The notes beneath the pieces were generated by a model. That model was not told where the DNA came from and did not search any database. It saw only the letters and a list, made by a program, of their open reading frames with translations. From contig JADJAL010000026.1 of NCBI GenBank assembly GCA_016704305.1, forward strand, positions 1-64,000: 64,000 nucleotides of DNA, in the 5' to 3' direction. Made by a program: the position numbers and the translations under genes. Positions 28,265-37,394 of this stretch are shown in pieces. This DNA comes from Haliea sp. (GTDB lineage: Bacteria; Pseudomonadota; Gammaproteobacteria; Pseudomonadales; Halieaceae). Position 1 is the first letter of the stretch. Each line of letters opens with the position of its first letter.

Positions 28265-29010
28265 TCAGAAGGTGCGTAATTCACTGGAGCGGATTTGCAG
28301 CGGCTGGTAGCCGTATATTGCGCTCAGGTGGTGAAGATAGGCGTGTTGCCCAAAGCTTCGCCACTGGGCGTTAAGTCGTGCATCCACGTCCTGGTAGTGC
28401 AGCAGTAGAGTGGGGTAATCCACATCGCCCGCGGGTGCATCTTCCTGGCTCAACTCCTGTACCAGCATCAGCCAGGCCTGGCTCGCGCCCATCGCATAAT
28501 ACGGCCATGAACGCTGTATCTCGATCGGCCATTCCGGATCACTGGTCAACCCAGGCGGCCCAGTTCTTCCGGGCTGCGCTGGGCAAAGCGCACTTTGTCG
28601 ATCAACTTGTTCTGCAGCAGCCACTGCGTCAGCGGCGCCGAGGTGATTTGCTGGTCGATGCGCTCCGCCGTCGCTGCATCAGAATAAAAAATCAGGCTGA
28701 ACTGGTTGCCCGAATCGCCCGGGCCGGCGCGGCGGTGGAAGCGCCACAGCGCCAACCCTGCCTGCTGTTCGACAATGACGGGCAGCAGCAACTGTTCCGC
28801 GATCAGCAGGTGAGCGGAAAAATCGGGTGCCTCCTCTTGATCCCAGACGAAGCGAAAACGCAGTTGCCACCAGGCGAGATCGGGTTTTTCGGCATCGAGC
28901 GCGGCCGATTCCGGCACAAAGGCGACGGCGGGTTGCACCTGGGAAGTCGAGGTACATGCGGCCAACGCGAGGCTCATGATAAGCAGGCAGATTCTATACC
29001 CCGGATGCAT
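28265..29010 (-). CDS. Lipoprotein of unknown function in the thiamine-regulated series, frameshifted
   Basis: About 247 residues with a lipoprotein signal (ICLLIMSLALAAC, lipobox Cys near residue 18). I do not recognise the family. The mature part has WWQLRFRFVWDQ, then FRRAG-like sequence and FSLIFYSDAATAERI, and after the break EWPIEIQRSWPYYAMGASQAWLMLV and a Tyr/His-rich C-terminus. The frame changes at the CCC run at 28550-28552. It starts 17 bp inside pnuT and ends 9 bp before dusA, in a series headed by a TPP riboswitch. A role in thiamine uptake or processing is therefore a reasonable guess, but only a guess. Confidence 0.65.
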
Positions 29011-29601
29011 GTGCCCCTTCCTCCAACTGCGATTGATACGATGCGCGCCAGCGAAAAAATCCCCAGATCGACAGCACACTGTAAAGCGCGATGAGTGCCG
29101 CGTAAATGTCCAGATTGCGATCGTGGTACAGCCACACCGAGGCCAGGTTGATAAGCAGCCAGTAGATCCACGCTTCCATCACCTTGGTAATTTCCAGATA
29201 GGTCCCAAAAAACTGAAGATGGTGGTGAACGCATCGAATACGGGTCGCTCTGCATCGCTGTAGATTTGCATACTGTAGCCGAGGCCGAGCGCGAGCATTG
29301 ACGCAATTGCGATGGCGCGCAGGTGATTCTCACATCGCCAGCGGATCACCGGATTGCTGTCGCTCTGCACGCGACTGTGCCAGCGCATCCAGCCCCAGAC
29401 ACCCATGACGGCATAGAACAGGTACAGGAACGCCTCCGAATAGAGGCGGACATCGATAAACAGGTAAATGCTGAGCAGGCTACCGACGATGCCGAACGGC
29501 CAGCAGGCGACTTTTTCCCTGATCAGCAGCACGATATAGAGCAGGCTGGCCAGCGTGGCCAGAATCTCCACGACAGTGGCTGTCGGCAGTTCGCCGTACA
29601 T
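28994..29601 (-). CDS. pnuT: PnuC-family permease, probably PnuT thiamine transporter, frameshifted
   Basis: About 202 residues with the seven-helix PnuC pattern: LLYIVLLIREKVACWPFGIVGS with the substrate-site Trp, AVMGVWGWMRW, and late LEAWIYWLLINLASVWLYHDR and YSVLSIWGFFRW. The frame switches at the AAAAAA run at 29208-29213 (FSFLG in one frame, TYLEITKVMEAW in the next), a likely homopolymer error. PnuC proteins carry nicotinamide riboside; the PnuT branch carries thiamine. The upstream TPP riboswitch and TonB-dependent receptor point to thiamine. Confidence 0.85.
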
Positions 29602-29647
29602 CGCTAACGCAACTCCTGTGTCAATGTCTTCAAGGTTTTCGGACTCC

Positions 29648-31816
29648 TCAGAATGAATAGCGCAGTTCTACACCGTAGGTGCGCGGTTCACCCAGCTGCA
29701 GGTACGTGGAATTTTGCCAGGCGCCAAAATCATCGCGCGGGTCGGCGGCAAAATACAGGCCGTGCACAGCATAGTCCTCATCATTCAGGTTGCGGCCCCA
29801 CAGCGTGATGGCGATAGCCCCGGATTGCCACTGGGCGCTGGCATTCACAAGGTGATAGTCGTCCAGCTTGCCATCGTGGTAGTAGCCGTAATAGCTGTCA
29901 TCGCGACCTTCGAATTCAATACGTCCTGACCATTGGTCGCTTAACGCCAGTCGCGTCCCTACGTTGTACTGGTAAGCCGGTGATTTGGCCTGGTCGCGAT
30001 CCTGTTTGTCCACGAATTGTGCCAGATCGAGATCGAATGCCGCGATGGAGTCGACCTCGTTGTGCAACCAACCCAGATTGGCAAACAGCTGCACGTGGGA
30101 GTTCACGTCAAAGGTTGTCTCCAGCTCTGCACCGTAGCTGGTGGTGTCGCTGGTGCTGTCGAGGTAACCGATCCACAGGCCGGCCGCTTCATCCCACATC
30201 CAGTTCTCCAATTGGGCGTGGTCGCGGTGGGCGTGAAACAGGGCGATGCTGAGCGCCAGGCGATTATCAAACTGCTGCGTACGCAGGCCGATTTCCTTGT
30301 TGAGCAGCGTCTCGTCGTCAAAGTTCAGCTTGTCGTCGGTGAAGGCCTGGAATACGGGTGACATCAGCGACTGGTTGGCGCTGGCAGTGGTGTTTACGCC
30401 GCCGGGCTTCTGGCTGCTGGCGACGGTCGCGTAGAGCATTGTATTGTCGCTGACGGAATAGCGTGCGCTCAGCTCCCCGTCCCACAGGGTGTTGCTGTTG
30501 TCGCTGCTGAAGGCATTGGAGTCGCTGTAGTCGTCCTCGAAGCGTTCCAGGCGCAGCCCCGCTATCAGCGTGAGCTGTTCGGTGAGGGCGTATTGGTACT
30601 CTCCATACACGGCGTAGCGATCCGTATCGTAGTCGCTGTCGGAGGCCGAGTCGCCGTACCAGACGCTGGGACGCTGGTAGTCCAGGCTTTCACTACTGGT
30701 GTTGGCATACACGCCAACCAGGTAGCGGTTGCCAGCGCTGGCGGAACTGTTGTCAGCGCCCAGCAAGCGGACGTCGGCGATGTACCTGTCGCGCTTGCGG
30801 TCGAATATTTCCTGCGTGGTATCGTTGCCGGAAGAACAGGCAAAACGCACGCAGAATGCGTCTGACACCCAGTCGGCATCAAAGCTCTGGTGCAGGTCGG
30901 CGTTGAGGTAACTGAGGGAGGCGGCGATGGCGTGGTTATCATTGAGCGTCCAGTCACCGGCGCCGGTAACCGTGGCGAGCTTCTGGCTATCCTCTCCCGG
31001 CTGGTCTGAATTGGTGGTGCGATTATTGTCCAGCGACCAGGGGTCGTAGCCGTTGTTCGCATCGAAGTACGACGCACTGAACTCGTACTGCGTTGACTCC
31101 GTCGGCGTCCAGCGCACGCGGCCGCGACTGGTGAGTTCGTCGATGTTGTTGGTGTTGTCGCTGCCTTGTTGCTCATTGTCGATGTAGCCATCGCTGTTAT
31201 TCTGCTGCACGGCCAGGCGTGCGCTGAGCGTGTCGTTCAACGGGCCGCTGAGTACCAGTCCAAGGTTATTGCTTGCATAGTTCCCCACGCCGCCGGAAAG
31301 CGCGCCCTCGAAATTCTCCGTGGGTGCATTCGAGCGCATAAATATCATGCCGGCGTGGCCGCTGGCGCCGAAGCGGGTGCCTTGCGGCCCGCGCAATACT
31401 TCGACCTGGTTGATATCGAACAGCATGCCGGCATTTGCCGTGTCGCCCAATTCCAGGTCGTCCAGCATCACACCCACGGCGGGGTAGTACTTTGGATCGT
31501 AGTATTGCTCAAGGTCGCCAACTCCGCGTATTTGCACAAAGCGGGCGCGTGAGGCACCAGCCGCCCAGTTGACATTGGGGACGGCGTTGAGGATATCCTG
31601 CAGGTGTTGCGCCGCCCGTTCGGTGATCGTGCTTTCAGGCAACACGGAAATGCTGCCGATCGCATCCATCAACGGCGTGTCGCGGAATTTCGCAGTGACG
31701 ACAACTTCCTCCAGGCTTATGCCCTGTGTGGAGAGCTGTGCCGACAGGCCAGGGGTGGAAAGAAACAGGCCTGCCGCAGCCGACAGGGCCAGGGGCAGGC
31801 GAGGGATTGTTAACAT
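29648..31816 (-). CDS. TonB-dependent outer-membrane receptor, probably for thiamine
   Basis: A 722-residue receptor with a signal peptide (MLTIPRLPLALSAAAGLFLS, cleavage near SAQL), a TonB-box-like EEVVVTA near residue 37, and a plug domain with IRGVGDLEQYYDP and VEVLRGPQGTRFGASG. The beta-barrel ends in LRYSF with the terminal Phe needed for assembly. The frame is intact. A TPP riboswitch lies in its leader, the arrangement known for thiamine outer-membrane transporters in gammaproteobacteria and Bacteroidetes. The pnuT gene follows 46 bp downstream, giving an outer plus inner membrane uptake pair. Confidence 0.9.
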   Translation of the reverse strand: MLTIPRLPLALSAAAGLFLSTPGLSAQLSTQGISLEEVVVTAKFRDTPLMDAIGSISVLPESTITERAAQHLQDILNAVPNVNWAAGASRARFVQIRGVGDLEQYYDPKYYPAVGVMLDDLELGDTANAGMLFDINQVEVLRGPQGTRFGASGHAGMIFMRSNAPTENFEGALSGGVGNYASNNLGLVLSGPLNDTLSARLAVQQNNSDGYIDNEQQGSDNTNNIDELTSRGRVRWTPTESTQYEFSASYFDANNGYDPWSLDNNRTTNSDQPGEDSQKLATVTGAGDWTLNDNHAIAASLSYLNADLHQSFDADWVSDAFCVRFACSSGNDTTQEIFDRKRDRYIADVRLLGADNSSASAGNRYLVGVYANTSSESLDYQRPSVWYGDSASDSDYDTDRYAVYGEYQYALTEQLTLIAGLRLERFEDDYSDSNAFSSDNSNTLWDGELSARYSVSDNTMLYATVASSQKPGGVNTTASANQSLMSPVFQAFTDDKLNFDDETLLNKEIGLRTQQFDNRLALSIALFHAHRDHAQLENWMWDEAAGLWIGYLDSTSDTTSYGAELETTFDVNSHVQLFANLGWLHNEVDSIAAFDLDLAQFVDKQDRDQAKSPAYQYNVGTRLALSDQWSGRIEFEGRDDSYYGYYHDGKLDDYHLVNASAQWQSGAIAITLWGRNLNDEDYAVHGLYFAADPRDDFGAWQNSTYLQLGEPRTYGVELRYSF

Positions 31817-31871
31817 GGTGAGCCTCTCGTAAAAAGTAAGAGACCCGGAGAACGACGCTAGATCGGTAGTA

Positions 31872-31965
31872 CAGCACCTATTCCTACGCCGGTATTAACC
31901 GGATCAGGTTCAAGGGTTCGTTTGTTGCAGCAACAAACATCTCAGGCCGTAGCCACCCCTTAGGA
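31872..31965 (-). promoter_or_regulatory. TPP riboswitch (THI element)
   Basis: On the minus strand the sequence shows the standard THI-box parts in order: GGGGTGGC, CTACGGCCTGAGATG, a variable stem (tttgttgctgcaacaaa, a clear hairpin), then ACCCTTGAACCTGATCCGG, TTAATACCGGCGTAGGAA and TAGGTGCT. These form the pyrimidine- and pyrophosphate-sensing arms. It sits 56 bp upstream of the receptor ATG. Binding of thiamine pyrophosphate would reduce expression, probably at translation, since I see no terminator before the gene. Confidence 0.95.
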
Positions 31966-31976
31966 TTGAGGCCGGT

Positions 31977-32004
31977 AGTATAGTGACCGGTGAGACAAAT
32001 GCAA
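31977..32004 (-). promoter_or_regulatory. Sigma-70-type promoter for the riboswitch-led series
   Basis: On the minus strand TTGCAT (31999-32004) and TATACT (31977-31982) are separated by 16 bp. Transcription would begin about 10 bp before the riboswitch, an ideal position. No start site was measured. Confidence 0.65.
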
Positions 32005-32105
32005 AGCCGCTTGTAAGCAAGCTGGATTTGGCCGGTGCAGGCGCGTTGGAATTCGCTGAATAACGCCCGGAGTCTGCGGCATTAGCATAACGATTGGAGG
32101 ATCTC

Positions 32106-32993
32106 GTGACATTGAAGCACTTCACCGATGCAGACTGCCTGGCGCTGGTGGAACGTTCACCTGCGGCGGTAGCAAGGCACGACCAGGCGGCATGGATGCA
32201 GCTTTTTGCCCGCTACAGCCTGGTGGAAGATCCGGTGGGCTCAGCGCCGCACATTAACGGCATTTTCGACGCAAGCTCGGGCTATCGCTCGGCGGATCGG
32301 TTGCGTCGCTTCTATGGGACGTTTATCGCACCGAATGCGATTCAATTCCATGTTGATCGGGACATCGTGTGTGGCCTGCATGTTGTAAGGGACCTCACGA
32401 TTGAGATCACGATGGCGCCGCTCGTGGTGGTTCGTGTTCCGATGCATCTGCTGTATGAACTCACCATAGAAGACGATGAACTGAAAATTTTTCGCCTCGC
32501 CGCGCACTGGGAATTGCGGCCTATGCTGCGCCAGCAAATGACAGCGGGTTGGCGTTCCCTGAAAGTGGGAAATGCCGCCGCTGCACGCATGGTTCGGCAC
32601 CAGGGACTGGCCGGTATCGCGGGTTTTATGCGTGCGCTGCACAGTGTAGGAGCAGCGGGCAAAGTACAGGCAGAACGGTTCGCCCGGTACTTCAATGCCG
32701 GTGATGCAGACGCGCTGGCAAGCCTGTTCGCAGTGCCCGACATCCTGATTGCATTTCCGTACGCGGGGCGTCAACTCTCTATCACCGACTGCGCGAGACT
32801 GGGTGGCGAGTTGAGTTTCAGCAAGTTGCTGGCAGCGGGAAATATGGTCTCAGCGACGGTGGATTACAATCGCTCAGGCAACCGCATTCAGGGCGTGATG
32901 TTCTTCGAGCTCGAGACTCAGCGCTTGCGGATTGTCGCAGCGACCGGTTATTGGCCTTCACCATGGAATGCTGTTGAGCCTGAAAATTGCTAA
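32106..32993 (+). CDS. Tandem NTF2-like (SnoaL fold) protein
   Basis: About 295 residues, roughly twice the size of a single NTF2-like domain. The first half (WMQLFARYSLVEDPVGSAP near residue 30, then VDRDIVCGLHVVRDLTIEI) is a SnoaL-like domain. The second half (ERFARYFNAGDADALASLFAVPDILIAFPYAG) begins like another. GTG at 32106 is chosen because GGAGG lies 5 bases before it; a TTG at 32094 overlaps that site. It is divergent from the thiamine series. The substrate is unknown. Confidence 0.75.
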   Translation: MTLKHFTDADCLALVERSPAAVARHDQAAWMQLFARYSLVEDPVGSAPHINGIFDASSGYRSADRLRRFYGTFIAPNAIQFHVDRDIVCGLHVVRDLTIEITMAPLVVVRVPMHLLYELTIEDDELKIFRLAAHWELRPMLRQQMTAGWRSLKVGNAAAARMVRHQGLAGIAGFMRALHSVGAAGKVQAERFARYFNAGDADALASLFAVPDILIAFPYAGRQLSITDCARLGGELSFSKLLAAGNMVSATVDYNRSGNRIQGVMFFELETQRLRIVAATGYWPSPWNAVEPENC

Positions 32994-33077
32994 CGTCGCA
33001 ATTCGAGGGCGGTGATCCGGCAGGGTGACCCTGTGGGCAAAGCGCTTTGGCGTGTGGGATTTGCGCGTATGAGGCCG

Positions 33078-33083
33078 TATAAT
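33078..33083 (+). promoter_or_regulatory. Candidate -10 element for gltX
   Basis: A consensus TATAAT lies 33 bp upstream of the gltX ATG. No good -35 hexamer is found at 16-18 bp, so the assignment is tentative. Confidence 0.35.
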
Positions 33084-33115
33084 CGCGGCTCCCATCTTTG
33101 ACACACCGGACACCC

Positions 33116-34606
33116 ATGACCGTACGCACCCGTGTTGCGCCGTCTCCCACTGGCGATCCCCACGTCGGCACTGCTTATATCGCCCTGTTCAACCTGTGTT
33201 TTGCGCGCGCCCACGGCGGCCAGTTTCTATTGCGCATCGAGGACACTGACCAGGCGCGCAGCACGCCCGACTCCGAACAGGCGATTCTGGACTCGTTGCG
33301 CTGGCTCGGCCTGGAGTGGGACGAGGGCCCGGATGTCGGTGGTCCGCATGGGCCCTATCGCCAGAGCGAGAGAATGGCGATATACAGTGACTACGCATGG
33401 CAGTTGGTGGAGGCGGGCAAGGCTTTTGTCTGCTATCGGACCGAGCTGGAATTGCAGGAGTTGCGCGAGACACGCCGCGCTGCCGGTAACAGCACTGCGC
33501 TCAAGCCCTCTGACTTGCGCCTCGATGATGAGGAAGTTGCACGCCGTCGCGCGGCTGGCCACAGCTTCGTAATACGCATGATCGTGCCGGAGGACGAAGG
33601 CAGTTGTGCGATCGACGATATGTTGCGCGGCACCATCCATCTTGAGTGGAGCATGGTGGATGCACAGATCCTGCTGAAGTCCGACGGTATGCCGACCTAT
33701 CACCTCGCCAATGTGGTGGATGATCACCTGATGGAGATTACCCACGTGCTGCGCGGCGAGGAATGGATCAACTCCGCACCCAAACACAAACTATTGTACG
33801 AGTATTTTGGCTGGACGATGCCGCAGCTCTGCCATCTGCCTCTGCTGCGCAACCCGGACAAGTCCAAGCTGAGTAAACGCAAAAACCCGACCAGTATCCT
33901 GTACTACCAACGCATGGGGTATCTCCCCGAGGCCCTGCTCAACTATCTGGGCCGTATGGGATGGTCCATGCCGGATGAGCGTGAAAAGTTCACTCTGCGT
34001 GATATGGTGGAGCAGTTTGATATTCACCGCGTCTCACTCGGCGGCCCGATCTTCGACATGGAAAAGCTCAGTTGGCTGAACGGGCTGTGGATACGCGAGG
34101 AGTTGGATGAATCCCAGTTGGCGCAGCGACTGGTGGAGTGGGCTTACAATCACGACAAGCTGATGCAGGTGCTTCCTCACGTCCATAAACGCATGGAGAC
34201 GTTGAGCGATTTTGCGCCGCTGGCAAGCTTCCTGGTGTCTGGTACGTTGCAAATCAACGAAGAGAGTTTTGCGTCTGTGCCAGGCGCGCGCGAGGTTACC
34301 GTAAGGAATATGCAATTCGCGCTCTGGCGACTGGAAGCGTTGCGCCACTGGACGCGGGACACCGTCTGGCATGAGTTGAAGGGCCTGTCAGATGCGCTGG
34401 GCGTCAAAGTGAAGGACTTTATCGCGCCGCTGTTTATTGCCATCGCCGGCACCAGTGCCTCTATCTCCGTGGTGGACTCCATGGCGCTGCTGGGTCCTGA
34501 TATGAGTCGCGCGCGTATCCGCCATGCGATAGACGTTTTGGGTGGCGTATCCAAGAAGGGCTTGAAGCAATTGGAGAAGGATTACCAGGGATTGAGCGAA
34601 TCGTAG
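33116..34606 (+). CDS. gltX: Glutamate--tRNA ligase
   Basis: About 496 residues. The class I signature region reads APSPTGDPHVGTAYIALFN (HVGT in the HIGH position) near residue 8, and the KMSKS equivalent is KLSKRKNP. RIEDTD and SDGMPTYHLANVVDDHLM are typical. It charges tRNA-Glu, and supplies Glu-tRNA for haem synthesis too. ATG 33116 starts right before the conserved VRTRVAPSPTG; the frame begins 18 bases earlier. The frame is intact. Confidence 0.95.
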   Translation: MTVRTRVAPSPTGDPHVGTAYIALFNLCFARAHGGQFLLRIEDTDQARSTPDSEQAILDSLRWLGLEWDEGPDVGGPHGPYRQSERMAIYSDYAWQLVEAGKAFVCYRTELELQELRETRRAAGNSTALKPSDLRLDDEEVARRRAAGHSFVIRMIVPEDEGSCAIDDMLRGTIHLEWSMVDAQILLKSDGMPTYHLANVVDDHLMEITHVLRGEEWINSAPKHKLLYEYFGWTMPQLCHLPLLRNPDKSKLSKRKNPTSILYYQRMGYLPEALLNYLGRMGWSMPDEREKFTLRDMVEQFDIHRVSLGGPIFDMEKLSWLNGLWIREELDESQLAQRLVEWAYNHDKLMQVLPHVHKRMETLSDFAPLASFLVSGTLQINEESFASVPGAREVTVRNMQFALWRLEALRHWTRDTVWHELKGLSDALGVKVKDFIAPLFIAIAGTSASISVVDSMALLGPDMSRARIRHAIDVLGGVSKKGLKQLEKDYQGLSES

Positions 34607-34713
34607 GTGTTGGCGCGCACTCGCGCGATTACCATGATCGCGTTAGTGTTGCACGCAACAACAGCAAACCAGTACTCACTGATTCATGGCTGGGATTAAT
34701 CAGTGGATGGACT

Positions 34714-35196
34714 TTAGTGATGGTGTCCGCCGGGGCCATGAACATGCCCGTGAGCCAATTCCTCCGCGCTGGCGTTTCTTACGTCCAAAATCTCAATGTC
34801 AAAGGTGAGGGTCTGGCCCGCCAGAGGATGGTTCGTGTCGATATCGGCTGAATGCCTCCCGGCTTTGATGACGGTGACGGTCCGCATACCCTCGCTGGTA
34901 CTGAGCTGCACCACTGCGCCGGGGGCCAGCTTGCCGTTGAATGCCAGGTGTTTTATCGGTACACGCTGGACCCTGTCGGAATCTCGCAAGCCGTAAGCGT
35001 CTTCGGGCATGATTGTGGCGCTGAAGCTGTCGCCGCTGACTCGTCCGGTCATCGCAGCCTCCATGCCCGGAATGATGTTGCGGGCTCCGTGCAAATACAC
35101 TGCCGGGGTTCCCCCGCGAGAGGATTCCAACTCCTTGCCCGAATCGTCGCGCAGAGTGTAATGAAAACTGACTACGGTTTCCGCTGCAATTTGCAC
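34714..35196 (-). CDS. slyD: FKBP-type peptidyl-prolyl isomerase, SlyD type
   Basis: 160 residues. It opens with the SlyD pattern VVSFHYTLRDDSGKELESS, then GARNIIPGMEAAMTGRVSGD, the insert-in-flap domain (MPEDAYGLRD onward), and NHPLAGQTLTFDIEILDV. The C-terminus is His-rich (HGHVHGPGGHHH), as in the metal-binding tail used for nickel handling. It would act as a folding helper in the cytosol. It is convergent with gltX. Confidence 0.9.
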   Translation of the reverse strand: MQIAAETVVSFHYTLRDDSGKELESSRGGTPAVYLHGARNIIPGMEAAMTGRVSGDSFSATIMPEDAYGLRDSDRVQRVPIKHLAFNGKLAPGAVVQLSTSEGMRTVTVIKAGRHSADIDTNHPLAGQTLTFDIEILDVRNASAEELAHGHVHGPGGHHH

Positions 35197-35560
35197 TTCC
35201 TGTCTCCTTCGCCGTGCGCAGCGCAGATAGTAAAGGCTGGAGGCTCAAAGTCCTAGTCCCCTATCGCACAGGCAAAGCGCTCGGTTGGCGGGGGTTTAAC
35301 CTGATGCACTCGTGGAATCGCTCTAGGTTTTGCAAAGTGTGAGCATTCTCGCACGCCCGGCTGTTTGGACCAGATTCGTCTTTGAAGGCATTGCGAATTG
35401 GCATTACAATCGACAAGTGTTTGGTGCGAAGCGCGCCCTGTATCTGTTTACCACGACAATCCGGATCATAGACTGGCATTTGTGATCTGTGGATAACTGG
35501 CATACCGCCATTAGCGTTGGGTTTATTATTGGCTAATAGCTTGCTCAGTGGACATTTAAA
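35197..35560. other. Intergenic stretch between slyD and the sulfotransferase fusion
   Basis: No coding region is supported. The stretch contains the promoter-like pair at 35382-35410 and becomes AT-richer toward its right end, where the accessory-looking region begins. A leader of about 140 bases would precede the next gene. Confidence 0.5.
35382..35410 (+). promoter_or_regulatory. Candidate sigma-70 promoter for the sulfotransferase-YCII gene
   Basis: TTGAAG (35382-35387) and TACAAT (35405-35410) are 17 bp apart. Transcription would start near 35417, leaving a leader of about 144 bases before the ATG. Confidence 0.5.
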
Positions 35561-37138
35561 ATGAAGAAATTGTTTTTGCACATTGGATTGGGAAAAACTG
35601 GATCCTCTGCGCTTCAATCCTGGCTTTCCTTGAACGCCGAGGCCTTCTCAAAGCAGGGCGTTGATTATGCCGACCTTGTACCTCAGGCAAAGACGGGCGA
35701 AGTGTCTTCAGGCAATGGATATCCCCTGCACAAAGCGTGTGTCAATCAGGATTTCGAGGAAGTTGAGCGTTTGCTCAACACCACCTACTTTTTTAACCGC
35801 CGTAATCACGTGGCTCTGGTTAGCTGTGAATTGTTTCAGGGCCTCCGGATGCCATTGCTCGAAAAACTTAACGATACCTTCATTAAATGCGATATCGATG
35901 TAACGGTGATCGTGTACGTTCGCAGTATTTATGAACAGTTGTATTCAACTTACCTGCAGGGCATCAAGCGATCGTCCATCGCACATCGCTTCGGCGAAGA
36001 TGGCTCGGATTTAGTCATGGCCAGATCAGTGCAATTTTTGAAGAAGTTTGTAACTGTATTTGGAGACAGGGTGTTCGCTGTTAACTATGACGATGCGAAG
36101 GATGATATCTATGCCTCTATGACTGGTATCATCGGGGTCGAGAAAAACGGGCTAAAGCCGCTGAAGAAAAAAGTTAACAGAAGTTTGACTCTGGAAGAAG
36201 CTGAAGTACTCAGGCGAATGAACGGTTTGCATGGGGGTGTGTTTGCGACGAGTCTTTCTGACTTTGTTGTAAAGTTGTCTCCGAATGTCGATACGCCTGT
36301 GTATTACGATCCGAGTCTGGTGCGTAAGGTAAAAGCTGCAACAAAAGAGGATTTGCTCTGGGTTAACGAGCATTTCAAATTGTCCAGCCCACTGGTCTCA
36401 GACTATTACGACGGTCGTTCGCAAACAAAGCCCATATCCCTCACTCGCGATTCGTACCAGCCAGTCATACAGTGGGCCAGGGAGTTTGATTCAGGTCCGG
36501 AAAAACGCCAGGAATTCGCCGCTTTTCTACGAGATCTAACGGTGCATATGTTGGATGTCTCCGTCGATGACGCAATTGCGGTGAAGGAAGTACTCCAGAA
36601 GGTTCAGTTACTGCTTGAGAAGGAGCTTGAAGAAGAGCGTTTGCAAGAAGCGGCACAACTTGCCCAACAACGCACTGCTCAAGGCGCACTGCGACCTAAT
36701 GCGCCAAAGACTGGTCAAGGTAGCCTGGCAATTAAGCCCGCTCCAGCAGCGCAGCCCATATTCAAGCCGAATAATGAACCACCCATACACCTGATAACGT
36801 ATTTCTATGACACCGAGGTAATCAATCCAGAAGAGGGATTTCTCATTGATTCCAGGTTTAAAAAGTGGTTGGAATCCCTACAAAAGTATGCGGTCGGCGG
36901 CATCGTGAATCCAATACAGAGAATCCACAGGCTGCGTGGCGATAATCCCATCACCTCTGCTGAAAGATACGTTATGGCGGGCTATACGCTGGTCAAATTG
37001 GACGATACGGAAGAAGTGATGTCACTTGCTCGCACATGCCCGCTATTGGAAGTTGGTATCTTTCTCGAAATCTCTCGAATAGTTAACCTGTTTCCCATGG
37101 GGCCAGCTGCCGCCGCGTTGGGGAAAGTTCGCAATTGA
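35561..37138 (+). CDS. Sulfotransferase-like protein fused to a C-terminal YCII-like domain
   Basis: 525 residues. The N-terminus has a P-loop typical of PAPS-dependent sulfotransferases (HIGLGKTGSSALQSWL, residues 7-22) and a later VTVIVYVRSIYEQLYSTYLQG resembling the 3'-phosphate-binding Arg/Ser motif. A Gln/Glu/Ala-rich linker (about 350-400) follows. From about residue 408 the sequence looks like a YCII domain: YFYDTEV, FKKWLESLQKYAVGGIVNP, and AGYTLVKLDDTEEVMSLARTCPLLEVGIFLEISRI. YCII domains are ferredoxin-like folds of mostly unknown function. I know of no established pairing of the two. Codon use is AT-richer than in the flanking housekeeping genes. Sugar or glycolipid sulfation is possible given the glycosyltransferases 3 kb away. 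Confidence 0.72.
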   Translation: MKKLFLHIGLGKTGSSALQSWLSLNAEAFSKQGVDYADLVPQAKTGEVSSGNGYPLHKACVNQDFEEVERLLNTTYFFNRRNHVALVSCELFQGLRMPLLEKLNDTFIKCDIDVTVIVYVRSIYEQLYSTYLQGIKRSSIAHRFGEDGSDLVMARSVQFLKKFVTVFGDRVFAVNYDDAKDDIYASMTGIIGVEKNGLKPLKKKVNRSLTLEEAEVLRRMNGLHGGVFATSLSDFVVKLSPNVDTPVYYDPSLVRKVKAATKEDLLWVNEHFKLSSPLVSDYYDGRSQTKPISLTRDSYQPVIQWAREFDSGPEKRQEFAAFLRDLTVHMLDVSVDDAIAVKEVLQKVQLLLEKELEEERLQEAAQLAQQRTAQGALRPNAPKTGQGSLAIKPAPAAQPIFKPNNEPPIHLITYFYDTEVINPEEGFLIDSRFKKWLESLQKYAVGGIVNPIQRIHRLRGDNPITSAERYVMAGYTLVKLDDTEEVMSLARTCPLLEVGIFLEISRIVNLFPMGPAAAALGKVRN

Positions 37139-37394
37139 ACTGACCGACTTCCGCGCAGTGCGTTGATTCCCGGATGAGTGTTTTAGTATTCGTGGACTCA
37201 GGCTTTCATTGATAAGCTGCCCGCAAGCAATGCCTGTCTCCGCTGCTTTTAAGCTGCTTGTTGTAAATGTTTTTTGTGCTGCGCAAATCCATGAGCTATA
37301 CACAGCCTGATATGGGCTCTCCACAAGAAAATGCTTGATTTGGAGGACCTGCAGCTCACACATTCCGAAGTTTGAACTGAGAGTTGGAGTCAAA

